DNA from: Halichondria panicea
Taxonomy: Eukaryota; Porifera; Demospongiae; Suberitida; Halichondriidae
Length of the DNA: 64,000 bases
Direction: 5' to 3'
Assembly (NCBI RefSeq): GCF_963675165.1
Contig: NC_087393.1
Span: 2,361,502-2,425,501, forward strand
Shown: one piece after another, positions 20,841 through 57,478 of the stretch
How the letters are laid out: the number at the start of each line of letters is the position of its first letter
Numbering within the stretch: the first letter of the stretch is position 1
Notes under the pieces: generated by a model
Databases searched by the model: none
Seen by the model: the letters and a program-made list of their open reading frames with translations, nothing else
What the model was told of the DNA's origin: nothing
Position numbers and translations under genes: made by a program

Positions 20841-22093
20841 CGTGCGATTATAAAGAAGAGTTGTGAACAAAATTATTATATTTTATGTAGCTATGCACAG
20901 ATTGAACTTATTGACTGTATAATTATAGTTCAATTATACGTATCAAATTATTGCAATAATGTAGCTAGAAACCAGGCACATAACTCTATATAATTATAAC
21001 TATACAAAATTGACACAAAAATATATTTGTAACTAAAGTGACAAAAGTTTGAGTTTATCTCATCAATCTGCCAGAATCTGACAAGCGAGACAATGGCTGT
21101 GATGTGCTTTACACCCTATACATGTGTGGGTGAATGTTTTTGAACCATAGATTGAATGATCAGAAGTGGAACCTAATACGTATATACATGCAGTGGGAAG
21201 CCCTTTTATATTGGCTACCGTGCATGAAGAAAGGCATGCACCTATATAGGTCCCGAATACATTATGCAATAGACAAAATCTTTTAAAGGCCAGCAGCTTT
21301 TATGTGCATTCCATTACATGTATACTGGTATGCATGTACGCGAATATATATAGGTACAGTTGAGCCTTGATTTTCCGAACACCTGGTGTCCCCACCTCAT
21401 CCGAATGGCTGAAATATTGGGATACCCGAGCCACACCTATCAATAATTCGAGTGATCTCTTCATGCAAAATCAGCAAACGATGTCCATAGCTCTTACAAA
21501 TGTAATAGTCTTGGACGTAATGCATCAGTGGACAGAACAAGGTAGCAAGCTATACTGTTAGGCTAAGCTGAAGCGTTAGCTGCTTCTGCTAATCAGCAAC
21601 ACAAAAATCTTTCAACACGTGGACACTTAATGCGCATGTGCGAGTGGGTGTTTGCTATGAAATATTGGCCGAATCTTTCATCTGGACAATCAGACTTTGG
21701 ATGATCAAGGTTCGAATAATCGAGGCTCAACTGAAGTATCAACAAAATTATACAAGTGAAAGTTTCTGACAGTCCCAGCTGTATGCATAGGGGGTATATA
21801 TAGGGCATGCACACACATGTACCTAGACAGACGCTGTGAGCACAAGGAGAGAATCGATCCAAACTTCCATCTTGTTTGCAGAACACACACACAGAAACAC
21901 GATTGTCAATGGGTTTCTGTAGAATTCATGGGTGTATGTATAATAGCACAGCGCCGTGTATAAAAACATTTTTGATGCTGCATGTGGTGTCACACCAAAG
22001 ACAAGATCTCCGAGCAATACCCCCCCCCCCCATTGGTATGTTGGGATCGAGATACTGCACTTTTTTTATACTGATTGAAGCACATGCATATAC
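20841..22093. other. intergenic stretch between GPCR and Mind bomb genes
   Basis: Apart from the inverted-repeat element at 21357-21733 the stretch is AT-rich, with a C run at 22020-22032. Short frames on both strands overlap and show no domain. A good gt donor at the last Mind bomb codons (22088-22093 on the minus strand) leaves open that a further exon of that gene lies here, but none with RING residues was found. Confidence 0.4.
21357..21733. mobile_element. 377-base MITE with CAGTTGAGCCT ends
   Basis: CAGTTGAGCCTTGATTTTCC at 21357 is mirrored by the complement ending at 21733 (CGAATAATCGAGGCTCAACTG). Ends of the form CAGTTGA..CTCGATT.TCCGAA are characteristic of pogo/Tigger-type Tc1-mariner relatives. 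A TA precedes the left end, but the right flank is AA, so the target duplication is imperfect. No transposase frame is present. Confidence 0.7.
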
Positions 22094-25000
22094 CTAACTC
22101 ACCCTACACTCAATCATTGGACACTTCTTAGCTCCCTGCCCACAGACCACACAGTTGTGACACAAGGCTACATGGCCGCAAGGAAGGAGCTTAATGTCAG
22201 CCCCTATCTCACAGAGACAACATGTGAGGACATCTACAGAGTTCAACAGTTGTAAGGTACATGTAGCATACCAGTTGGGTTCAAAATGTGTACATGTGTA
22301 TGGATCATTAAATTTATAACCATATGACAATCAATCAATATACCTTCCACAGTAGGAGCTCTCCTTGAAACGGGAGGTGTGTTGTTGTACAGATTATCAA
22401 CCAACTTTGCAGCTTTGGCCTCTGACACTTGACCTGATTCGCGACTTCTGCCTACTTCATTGGTTTTTTGAGCTGAAGAAGATGTTTTGAGACTGATCCC
22501 TTGTATATCTTTCGAGAGCACTTCATTGGCGTTTTGAGATGTTTTGAGACTGGTCCCTTGCATATCTTTCGAGAGCATGCTGGCAGGGGCAGTGTGTATC
22601 TTTGGCTGGCTACGAGCCACCTAAAAATTATACATGGACTCAGTCATGCATGAAGATACATACAAACTACTGTGTAATTATTAGCCGACTATACCTTTGT
22701 GAGTTCGTTGTGGAATGGTCTCACGAGCTCCTTTAAAGCGCCATGGAATGAGTCTCTGTAACAGATGGAATAACAACACATAATTGAAGATGCTAGTCAA
22801 TATAAGAGGTACACACACATCATGATACATATACCTACACAAAATGAAACACTATTAATAATCTCAGCAATAGTAATTATCGTAACTCACGATCTTCCTT
22901 TGTAAGAGGACACGAGGGCCCAAACGTCTGAAGGTAGGATCTTGCCAGGGCTCAATCCCATCAGGTTCTTGATGTGCAGGTCAGCTCCTTGCACCACGAG
23001 GAATATGCCCACCATAATGTTAGGATTCAGCAGTCCTTTGCCATGGGTCTCCTCCAGCTCCTCCTGAAGCTAAGGAAACGTGATAAAAAGTATTATTGAT
23101 TTTTATATGTGGAGTGAAAGTGAAACAATCACAGCACAAATGGACAAACTAAGTGCAGCCAATTTGTATGTAATGGCCTGCGTCAAATTGATCATGTCTG
23201 ACGAAGGTGTATTGTCAGTATAGTTGGGAGTTTACATGGGAGTCTACAGTAAAGTCGTTGATTTGCAGGTTGAGGGTACAGTATTTTAACAAGTTAACAA
23301 CTATAGTACTTTGACCTCAAGGATCACACACTACATCCACTAGCTGTGTCAGCATACTTTCAAAATAAAGGGAGTGGCCTTGGTTGGTGCGCTCATAGTA
23401 CTTCTCGCCAGGGCCAAGTGCAGAGGAGTGTTTCCGTCCCCTGCTATGGCATTAACGTCTGCACCAAAGCCGACCAGTCTTTCCACAGTTATAATGTGTC
23501 CCTCATGTACAGCAATGTGTAGGGCAGTCAGCCGGATGTTGTTCAAGATGCTCACATTACAGGTGGGCTGTTGATGGGAAACCATGACAGGTACACACAC
23601 GCCAAGAATGTATGATGGATCATTTGTCATGCAAGCGTGCATACGTGTAAAATTAACATACACAATACTACATGTAGCTTGTATAGAACACGCACATGAG
23701 AAGCCAGTAGTGAAACAACGTCATAGTGGTTGTTGGCAGCTGCCACATGGAGAGGGCTGCTCCCATTGTCCTTCTTCATATTGATCAGCTCAGGATGAAA
23801 CCTCAAAAGTTCCTCGGTCGCACTGGAAAAAACTCAGTATGTGTTACATATGGGTACACACACATATGTAACTATAATACGTACTGGTAAATTTCATACA
23901 GCTTTGCTGTACGTTCATTGACTAACTTCATTAAGTGACGATAATAGGTGCAATAATTACTACGTGTAAACAGTCACAACATACGCAATATTTCCCAGAC
24001 CGCTAGAATCGTGAGCGACGGTAAACTGTTTCGAGTCGAGTACAGTGTGATCAGCCCCAGCCTCCAAGAGGATTCGGAGAGTGGACCTGTGATGAGAATG
24101 TACTGCTCTGTGTAGAGGTGTCCTCCCATCCACGTCCTGCATTGGTGGATAAGTGTAGTAAATACTTAAGAAGGTGGCGTAAAACGGCAGCTTTCACAAT
24201 TTAGCGCCAGCAGGTTTTAAGTAGGATTGGCCACCCGTTTGCAACGTTTGAGCAATTTTGCAAAATTGCACTGATTTCCGGCTTCACTAAGAAACACATA
24301 CAGTGCTCCAACCAAAGAGACTGGAACTTTTATACAGCTCTATCCGTATATATTTAAGATAAACTGGTTGATAGGGATGTATTATTATAGTATATAAGAC
24401 AGATACCTTGAGTTATAGCCAGCACAGTACAACAGAAGCAAAGAACAGAGCAAAGTTAATATGTTTTGTGTGTAAAAACGCCATCTTGTTTTGACGTTTC
24501 AATGGCTTTGACACGCCCTCCATGATGTTTGATGACAGAAACAATTGTGCAGTTGCAAGGTAGGCATCACATGAGCTTTGGATGTAGCAAATAACAACAG
24601 GATGATTTATGATGTCATAAATCAGGGAAATTCATTGCTTACGTCAGCAAAAGTAGCAAAACAAGAAATTTGTGCAAGAAGGGCTGCTCTAGCAACGAAG
24701 AGACTCTTGCAGTTTCTCTAAAGGTAGGTAGATGAAAACTACACTATTATAGTACATGCTCATCAAAAATCAGACCTTAACTAGCATAAACTCAAAAGTT
24801 CTATGCCTAACATATTTACTACCACAAAACAACTAGGTACAGTATTTCTCAGTACTTACTAGTGTCTAAGACTTCCGCTGAGGCTTAAAAGTTGAGCAAC
24901 ATATTGTAGTTCATGCACAAAAAAATTCAGATCTTAACTCAAAGAAATAGGCTAGTTCTATGCCTAACATATTTTCGTCAGTGCTCTTCTTCAGGAAGCC

Positions 25001-28000
25001 ATCTTGTAGTGATGATGTAATATGATGTAACAGGAGGTGGTCCAAGAGAAGCGCCAATACTTTATCTTTCAATACCTGTACTCATATTGAACAAAACACT
25101 TATACTTTTAAAGATATGAGCTGAAATGTGAAAAATAAAAAGTTCCAGTCTCTTTGGTTGGAGCACTGTACATGGCAAGTATGTGACTTCCCATGCATAG
25201 TGAAAATCAGGCAATTAAAACTAATTAAATCATACTCATTAGTACGTAATACCTGAAAATTTAGGTTTGCCTCTGGATGTGACAGCAGAACCAGCAGCAC
25301 ATCGTCGTGTCCTTGCGAAGCAGCCAGAGTGATTGAACTGGCTCCCCTCCCATTCTCTGCATTCACGTTCGCCCCAGCATCCAGCAAGAGTTTGGCAGCA
25401 GCACCATTGTTACTGTATGAGGAACAGCATATACGTGTGCACTAGATCGAGAGCATCTAGCTTTTCTAAGATTGATCAATAATTATAAGATGATATGAGT
25501 TTCATTTTCACTGCTTAATTGATGATCTATATACATGCATGTACATTATTATGTATTTAAGCGTGGACTTTATAACAATCAGCTAATTTATGGCCGGGAC
25601 AGAACTCACCAGAAAGCACTGACATGGAGTGGCATATCACCATCATTATCCTACATGTACATGATATAACGGTGTCCGTGAATAACATTGTGTTAACAAG
25701 TACAGTAACAGTAACACGCATGGCACTTGTAAGCTAGTATCAACTTTAAATCTAATTACGTTTCAGTCAGTACGGTATGTTAGGCAAAATAAATACCTCA
25801 GATTCCAAGTTTGATTTATGTTTTAGAAGCAATTCCACCATTGGCTTGAACCCCTCAATGATGGCTGTGTGCATGAGACGCTTCCCTTCTGCATTCACTA
25901 CGTCAATCTGATAAAGATTTAAAATAATTATTATGTTAATAACACAATTTTTATATGTGCACAAGAATGTGCTCCGTACACAAATGTGCTCCGTACACAT
26001 GTAACATACCGTATAGCAGGTAATTCGTGGGCAAAATATTCGTGGTTTTCGTGGTTGAAGCTCTGACCACGAATACTTTACACGAAACCTGCAGTCCACA
26101 AAGTGACTAAATATTGCTCAACCATGAATGTTTTGCCCCCCCCCCCGAAAATTACCCGCTACACATGTATACTGTAATTAATTAGTAGACGTACGTGCAT
26201 GAACATAATGAAACGCAGTATTAGGAAACTATGGTTGTGCTGAAAACAACACTTACTCAATATAATCGCCACTGCATGCTGGCTCGACATTTCTAAATAT
26301 CCAACCTTCATGTCACATGTACTGTTTAGTTACCATTTCTGGGTGCTTCTCAAGTGCACTATTCACAGTTTTCACATCTCCAAAAGCGACAGCTATCATC
26401 AGTGCTTCTGGATCTGCAATCCCGGCGTCTAGAGAGATTCGAACAGCTAACATTGCATCTAGACCCAGTCTGATATTGTCTGTTGAGCAAAGCAGAAAAT
26501 AATTGAGATTAAGTAAGCATGAAATTGTTCAAAAGACACTGAAGAGCTACAATTGCTGTATGAGGATATGATGCACACGTACATGGCAGACAGACAGACA
26601 TATACTGGTCTTAACTACTACTCCTTTGTGGGAGGGGAGAACATGCGTTAAGTTGAGCATAAGGGAATGGATAAAATCATTCCTGGCTATACATAATACA
26701 CGTATATGTATAATACATGCATGCACAATCATGCATGTATGTAAAGTACTAGCTACAATATGATATTATCCTATGGATACTGAAGATTATCACGAGTCTG
26801 TGCCAGTAACTGCACGAGTGCCTGCAAGGTACAAGTGACAGTTACTAGGCACAGACGAGTGATAATCATCAGTATCCATGAGATAATGCATTTATTGCTT
26901 AGCAACCAAAATGCAGGTTGAATCTGCGCCAACCAGAAGGATGCGTAGCAACAAAATTGACAGTTGAAGACGAGTTTAAGAGAAAGAAAACGACTAAAAG
27001 ACAAAGAAATAAGATTCTAGAACACCAGGAGAGCTTGCAGAAGGCTACTAAAAGATTTTGTATAGAACAGACAAGAAAAAAAGACAAAAAAACATTGACA
27101 ACCAGCAACCCATTTTACTAAGTCTTGGTGATGAGTCGCTTCCTGTGTGACTTGAATGTAAAACGCTGATGTCAGCACTACAATATATAATTATAAGCCA
27201 CATACATGTATACATTTTACATATGTACATGTACCTGCAGTGTATTCTGGAGGGGTTTCCCCTGGTGCTGGTACAATAGTTTCCGGGCTGAGGATCCACC
27301 TTTGACCTTTGATGATGACCTTTACATTGCCATTTGGTAGAATGTGAACTACTTGTCCAAGCTGACCGAGACACTGCAAGAGATTGTGGGAGAGGGCTGT
27401 TGGAATAGTGCACTTAATACATGTACATGATGGCAAGCAATGCAAAAAATCAAGGTAGAGGAATCACCTAAAAGATAAAGTATGGTTAGGTCCAATTGTA
27501 GCAAGGGTACAAGTCTCTTAGTCTGAGTCTTACAATGTACATGTTTTCAACGATAAATGCATGTATATACATGCACATAATTATACTGTTTCTCATACCA
27601 ATGCCATGTCATTGTTCCAGCCTGCTCCTATCTGCTGCAGTGAGTGCACTTTGGCCAAATCATCGATCACCCTCACGGTCTGCCCGTACTTAAACAAAAA
27701 GCCGTCCACCTGTGGAAAGGTAACCCATTAGATAAAGATCAATACAGTATGAGAAGCAAAACCATTCAATGATCATTACCCAGCAAACACTATAGCAACG
27801 CTGGAAGTTGTGAGAAGCATAGTGATATTATTATACCCAAGAACTCACAAAATAGTACACAGTAGTAGTACTCACCTTAGTGAGCGTGCCTAGATTGAGC
27901 TGGAAGATTCTGTTGTTGGAGTAGCGGACGACAGCTGATGATCTATTATCGTGGATGGCGTGTACCACACACAGCCGACCTATGTACTGGGGTATAGGAG

Positions 28001-31000
28001 TAACAACAAATGTAGCTACTAGTAGATAACGTTTGACTGTCTACATAACTAGAGCACTAAAGTGCAAACCCTTGGCTGGTGACATGATTATAAAGAAACC
28101 AGTAGAGTGATATATTACATTTAGTCAACTCAGGAGCAATAAACTAAACCAGACTAGAGGCATGCTGTGAGAACAGAGTTTTAGTGGTACATGAGGCATG
28201 CACAGTGGACTAGGATCACAACAAAGATGCCTGGACTCCTGGGATCCTGGAGTCAGCTAACAGAGCAACAAACAAGTCACAATTCTAGCTTTCTATTGTA
28301 GTGACCCTTTTCCACTGTCAGCTGTAAATACGGAGGGTACCTCGAATAAAGGCCGCGTGTAGTTAGCTAGCTAGCTGCCAATGTGGAAGTTCAAGCTTCT
28401 TAGTTTATGCTCGCTTTTATTCGACAACAAAGCTCTGACATCGAAATCTACTATTGTTAAAACTAATAACTTATTGTGTGAAGGCTATCCATGCTATAAA
28501 CCCAGTGCTGTGGCAGCCAGGTGAGCAGACCCTGAAATTACAAACAGACAAACAAACAGACAAACCAAACGACTACTATACCTGTGGCCGCCCACGCGCT
28601 CCTCGGGTAATAATGTCATACATATCTTTATACATGTATATCGGACAGCAGCACAAAGTGATTAGCTGAATTGTCGAAGATTTTGACTACAATTAATGTA
28701 CATCAAATCATCAAGTGACAACCAATGCCAAATAGAAGCTAGGTAGCCTCTCACCTCAGCCATTCCATCAATCCAGCCACCATGATCCTGCTGCGCTATC
28801 TTGAAGAGGTCAGGGTCCAGCTCCACACGAGCAGAGTCCCCCGCTGACAGAAGGCCACAATCATCCTCTTGGGAGGCCCCTTTTGTGTGCGTGTTAGGGA
28901 TTAGAGGGATAGTGAGAGATACATGTGCAATGTATGTATGCGTAATAATGAAAACATGTCAGCTCAAAACAGTACGTAACTAGTGCAAACACAAAAACTG
29001 TCCAATATGGTGTAATGAACCGGTAACCAGGTTAGAATTGTTAGTGTCAGTGCTGACGACAAGACATGAAACTCACCTAAAACCGGAAGATGGCTGGGAT
29101 AGTAAACGCCACCAGCTGCAGCGGTCGAGCACTTCAGATCAACCTATTTATAGTCACAGGAAGAGAGTTACCTAATAATGGTACACTATATTCTGGTGTG
29201 CATGTGCATGTACATATTACCTTTCCCTTGTGAGACATTCTGTAGACGTTAGAAACTTGGGCATCTCTCCACTTGACCTGAGCCACACTTCTCTATAGTG
29301 GAAGCAGTGGGAGGGGTCAAGTGATTACTGCAATGTTGCACAGTCATGCAATCTGACATGTACATGTCACTGGGACTACAACAACAACGTAACAGAAACA
29401 TTTGGAAAGCAAAATTGGGCAGGCTACGTATTATACTTGTATACGTAACTGTGACAGTTAAAAAACACTCACCCCATTCTCTCCCTCCCAGCCCTCTATC
29501 TTGATGACCTTCCCAATGGAACCCACTCCACCTGGTTTCCAAACATAATACATATATAGGAGTTCATTATAAAACATGCACAAGCAGAGCAAATCATGAA
29601 ACACCAATTGCAAGCTACAATAACTGAAAGCACCACAGGTGCTGATGCCTCGGTGGAGGTGCCAAAGCTACATAACATAAAGCTACTAATAGCTAGCTTT
29701 TATACACACATCGATTATAATTATCATGATGAACATTTCTGCATAAGAATCACAGGGAAACTCAAAGAGTGGGTAATGATCGACCATTATTGTTGTTAAA
29801 AACGATCGATGCCAAAAGTTTGAGTCTATGGCTGTAAGTCAGCAGAGCTTTGCAGCTCTCTTCTCACTCTTGCAGCTACCAATACATGTAGCTAGCGTTC
29901 TAGTGCAGGGCTAACTACTAAGTAGAGTAGCAACACTCGATGAACAAATTTTGCTACGAACTCTTCTGAAAAGGCTGCAATGGCATTCCAAGTAATCAAA
30001 ACTAGGCATAACTCGAGAACGAAGCTTTATTTTGCAAATCCACAAATACCAAGCCAAGAAAACATGACTAGAAGCCTATAGAAACTCTTACTGGCACTTC
30101 ATAGATCCTTGAGCAGCTAAAACAGTCTACACACACACACACACACACACAGATACACAAACACACTACCGTATACCTCGCTTGTGCATGCGCACCGAGG
30201 CATAAAAACAAGTAATCGAGAATTCTAGTGTACATACATCGTACAGTGTTTGAGTCATAATTATTAATCACTCTAGACGTCTATACTGAAAGCACTTGCT
30301 CAAGATCACAATACTGAAAGCAATCCCAAATGGCTCATGAGTACACATTGTACGTATACATACTCACCGTCTTGATCTTTCCACTGCCAGTCGCACCCTC
30401 TCACAACCTCAGCCCCAGGAAACACCCCCCGGGCTATAAATCGAGGGCAGTTGTATCGAGGGGGCACTCTAACGCTGAGGATAAGAGAGGTGTGGTTATA
30501 ATGACATTAATTTAGAGCTGTATAGAATTTTGTACTCAGTTGCCAAAATATCGATGTTAATAGGAGTAGGAATAGAGTACGTCAAATAAAAATCGTCCAA
30601 TTGAGCTTCACGCTCGAGAACCAACTACAAAAAGAACTTTAATGTTGTAAATCTAACCATACTATTGGATAGGCTTTCATTCGTAGGGAGCTAATGGTTA
30701 CAGCCTCTCAAATTAAATGTACAGAGATAGAGCAATACTTTAAGTTCTTATACATGTATATATAAGTCTTAGTTTAAGTGTATGTACATACATAAATACC
30801 CAGCAATATAAACTATAATTATATTCATAAGTATGTCTTACATGTACAGTATAATAATAATTATTGGTATATGGGGCACGTGATGTAAGTGTAACACAAA
30901 CAGTTTCTATGAAAACACAATGAATAGACTTTGCAACACATGTTACATGTGTACAATATGTACCGAGAACATTTGTATCTCGTGCCTAACTTTAGTCATA

Positions 31001-32113
31001 ATAATTGACATATAACTATTTACAGTTAAATATACAATGCACCGAGGACATTTACAACAAACAACTATCCAAGACACACACACACGTCAGAAATATTTCA
31101 ATAATTCCTAGTTTCACAGTAGTTGAGGGAGAAACTTGTTTTAATAGAAAACGCTTCCGCTGGTTTATTTTCAACTGACCGTTTTCTGGATGCTGGCACA
31201 TCTCGTCTGTTGAACTTGTGCTCGACGCTGTGTCTGTCAGCGTTGTAACAAGGAGTGCAGAGATGATAATCCACACACTGGGTGCAGCTCCACAGGATGC
31301 CTCTCACACTCTTCTCCCCACACCAGGTGCACTCCACGTGGAGGTGCTGGATACCTGCATGTGTGTGTGTGGGGATAACCAAAGCAGCTAGTACATGCAT
31401 GCAAAACAGATGACCTATACCCCTAACAGTTTATCATATAATTGTGTACATACACTGCTCAAGATTTCTACAAGCTAAACCATACAGCGCTTTATTTTCG
31501 AGCAGTAAACATTTCGCAGTTTTCGCGGATTGACCTTGAACCTCGAATTTTAAGTCCCTGAAAATTTAAGTCCTCTCTACTGTAGGGGTGTGGTCATTTG
31601 AACCGTTTAGTTAGAGCAATCTGTGAAATATTAGCTCCTCGAAAATAAAGTGCTACATGTACGTATACGGTACATTCGAGTAGGGCTTCTTCAGTCATGT
31701 GACAGCAGTAAGGTACAAGCACTTTCATAAGACTTATTGCTTTTAATACGAGCACCATGCATTTGTACTTTACAAATCGGTATTGATCTGATCAACACAA
31801 TATTAATAATGAAACCAAAAGTACGGCTGCTTGCAACAACATCAATGTACTATAGATCTACTCCCTCGACCTCAAATTGTGTACCTGTGGGAGCACTGTC
31901 CAGTACCCTCAGGTCATATTTTCCAGCTACACCACAGCGACACCGACACCTTTTGCCCGAGTCCCATTGCACAACCACTGGTCTCCCTCCGTCCTTAGGC
32001 TCCTCCATTGCCACCACCGTTCCAACATGACCCTCAACAACTCCTCCGTCAACATCTCCCCACTCCCAGTGCGGGCCACGCACCACACGAAGACCGATCT
32101 GCAGAGACTCCAT
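22094..32113 (-). CDS. mib: Mind bomb E3 ubiquitin ligase
   Basis: Mind bomb ubiquitinates Notch ligands for endocytosis. Twenty-one phase-compatible exons, 5' to 3': 31885-32113, 31180-31354, 30368-30468, 29473-29531, 29221-29292, 29077-29143, 28755-28879, 27876-27986, 27599-27709, 27235-27373, 26334-26479, 25797-25907, 25610-25650, 25253-25412, 23985-24136, 23696-23822, 23358-23567, 22891-23069, 22695-22755, 22344-22620, 22094-22233. The 930-residue product has MIB/HERC2 (1-76), ZZ finger (Cys85/88/100/103/109/112, His118/122), a second MIB/HERC2 (about 154-235), MIB repeats, about nine ankyrin repeats and a C-terminal RING (about 889-927). Vertebrate MIB1 has three RINGs and MIB2 two; I see only one. 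Its last pair reads CPMIEC (four-residue spacing rather than two). Confidence 0.93.
24301..25168. mobile_element. 868-base Tc1/mariner-like non-autonomous element
   Basis: CAGTGCTCCAACCAAAGAGA at 24301 and about ten further bases are exactly mirrored at 25138-25168, and TA stands on both sides (24299-24300 and 25169-25170). A CAGT end with a TA target duplication is the Tc1/mariner pattern. No transposase frame is present. The element sits in a Mind bomb intron, between the exons at 25253-25412 and 23985-24136. Confidence 0.8.
26011..26164. mobile_element. MITE of the GTATAGCAGGTAATTCGTGG family
   Basis: The left end GTATAGCAGGTAATTCGTGG and following GCAAAATATTCGTGG pair with the right end (CATGAATGTTTTGC, C run, CGAAAATTACCCGCTAC). 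The C run near the right end is part of the family, as it also appears in the copy at 61902-62121. It lies in a Mind bomb intron. Confidence 0.7.
26766..26886. mobile_element. 121-base hairpin MITE
   Basis: TATGGATACTGAAGATTATC and the following CACGAGTCTGTGCCAGTAACTG pair with the complement at 26838-26880 over about 45 bases, with a loop of about 25. It is non-coding and intronic in the Mind bomb gene. Confidence 0.75.
29624..30206 (+). mobile_element. ~560-base MITE family, copy A
   Basis: The left end holds GATGCCTCGGTGGAGGTGCC and the right end GCGCACCGAGGCATAA, giving inverted ATGCCTCGGTG ends. The body includes a conserved (CA)n tract and the block AGCTTTATTTTGCAAATCCA. Copies B, C and D are at 42951-43348, 46593-47144 and 51581-52116. 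No transposase is present. This copy is in a Mind bomb intron. Confidence 0.85.
31486..31654. mobile_element. 169-base MITE with AGCGCTTTATTTTCGAG ends
   Basis: AGCGCTTTATTTTCGAG at 31486 is matched by CTCGAAAATAAAGTGCT ending at 31654 with one mismatch. The body includes TCGCAGTTTTCGCGGATTGA, a motif shared with other local repeats. It lies in the second-to-first exon intron of the Mind bomb gene. Confidence 0.7.
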
Positions 32114-32354
32114 GAGAAGAAAAGAAGATGAAACAGGCGATCGAGAAAACCTGAGCTACAGCTATATAGTTAGCTGAGCTCAGCTAAAGCGAATCTGAGC
32201 GAATGTACGGGGATTTCCAAGTATTTTAATGAGCACGTGAATTACAAATTAAGTCAATTTACAGTCAGCAATCAACCTTAACCAAGCCTGACCCCAAAAA
32301 TGCCCTGCTTTTGAGCTAGCTTCTCGCACATCAGCTCGCTTCAAGTTGGTTGCA
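32114..32354. promoter_or_regulatory. divergent promoter between Mind bomb and the ABCC1-like gene
   Basis: The start codons of the minus-strand Mind bomb gene (32113) and the plus-strand ABCC1-like gene (32355) are 241 bases apart and point away from each other, so one short region must contain both promoters. No clear TATA box is seen on either side. The segment has several AGCTGA/TCAGCT-type short inverted blocks (32155-32195, 32330-32345). Confidence 0.7.
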
Positions 32355-57057
<24,703 letters not shown>

Positions 57058-57478
57058 CTACGTATCTATACATACATGTAGCTCGGTGAACAATGAATAG
57101 TGTAGATGAATAAACATATAAACATAACCTCTTTTTAGATATTGTTATCATTCAAGCAGAACATTTACCGCACATAAGTTATTGATGTAGAAAAACAATC
57201 ACACTTTCTTTTATCCATTGTTTTAATAACCTTCTGATCATTGATCGTATAATTTTTGACAGTATGGACTCTTGATGTATTGTAGTTATGATTGCATTAA
57301 CGTGGTTTCGGTATGCATGTTGTGTCATTTTCAACAAGTTTGTGTGTATAGGTTTATTGTTCGTTCCGGAGAAAGGCTTGCCTAAACATTGGCTGGCTAT
57401 TAGTGGTGCATGTATATGTATGAAAGATCCTTCAGTTGTCAGTTGAGTTTCTGTGTGGTACACAGCAGATGAACAGCC
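57058..57478. other. short intergenic gap
   Basis: The 421 bases between the ABCC1-like stop and the next start codon hold no gene. They must contain the 3' end of one transcript and the promoter of the next; no clear TATA box is seen. Confidence 0.5.

Noticed and set aside
26899..27121. Lys-rich plus-strand frame opposite a hydrophobic minus-strand frame
   Set aside because: Lies in a Mind bomb intron next to a hairpin MITE; no acceptor or donor and no recognisable domain.
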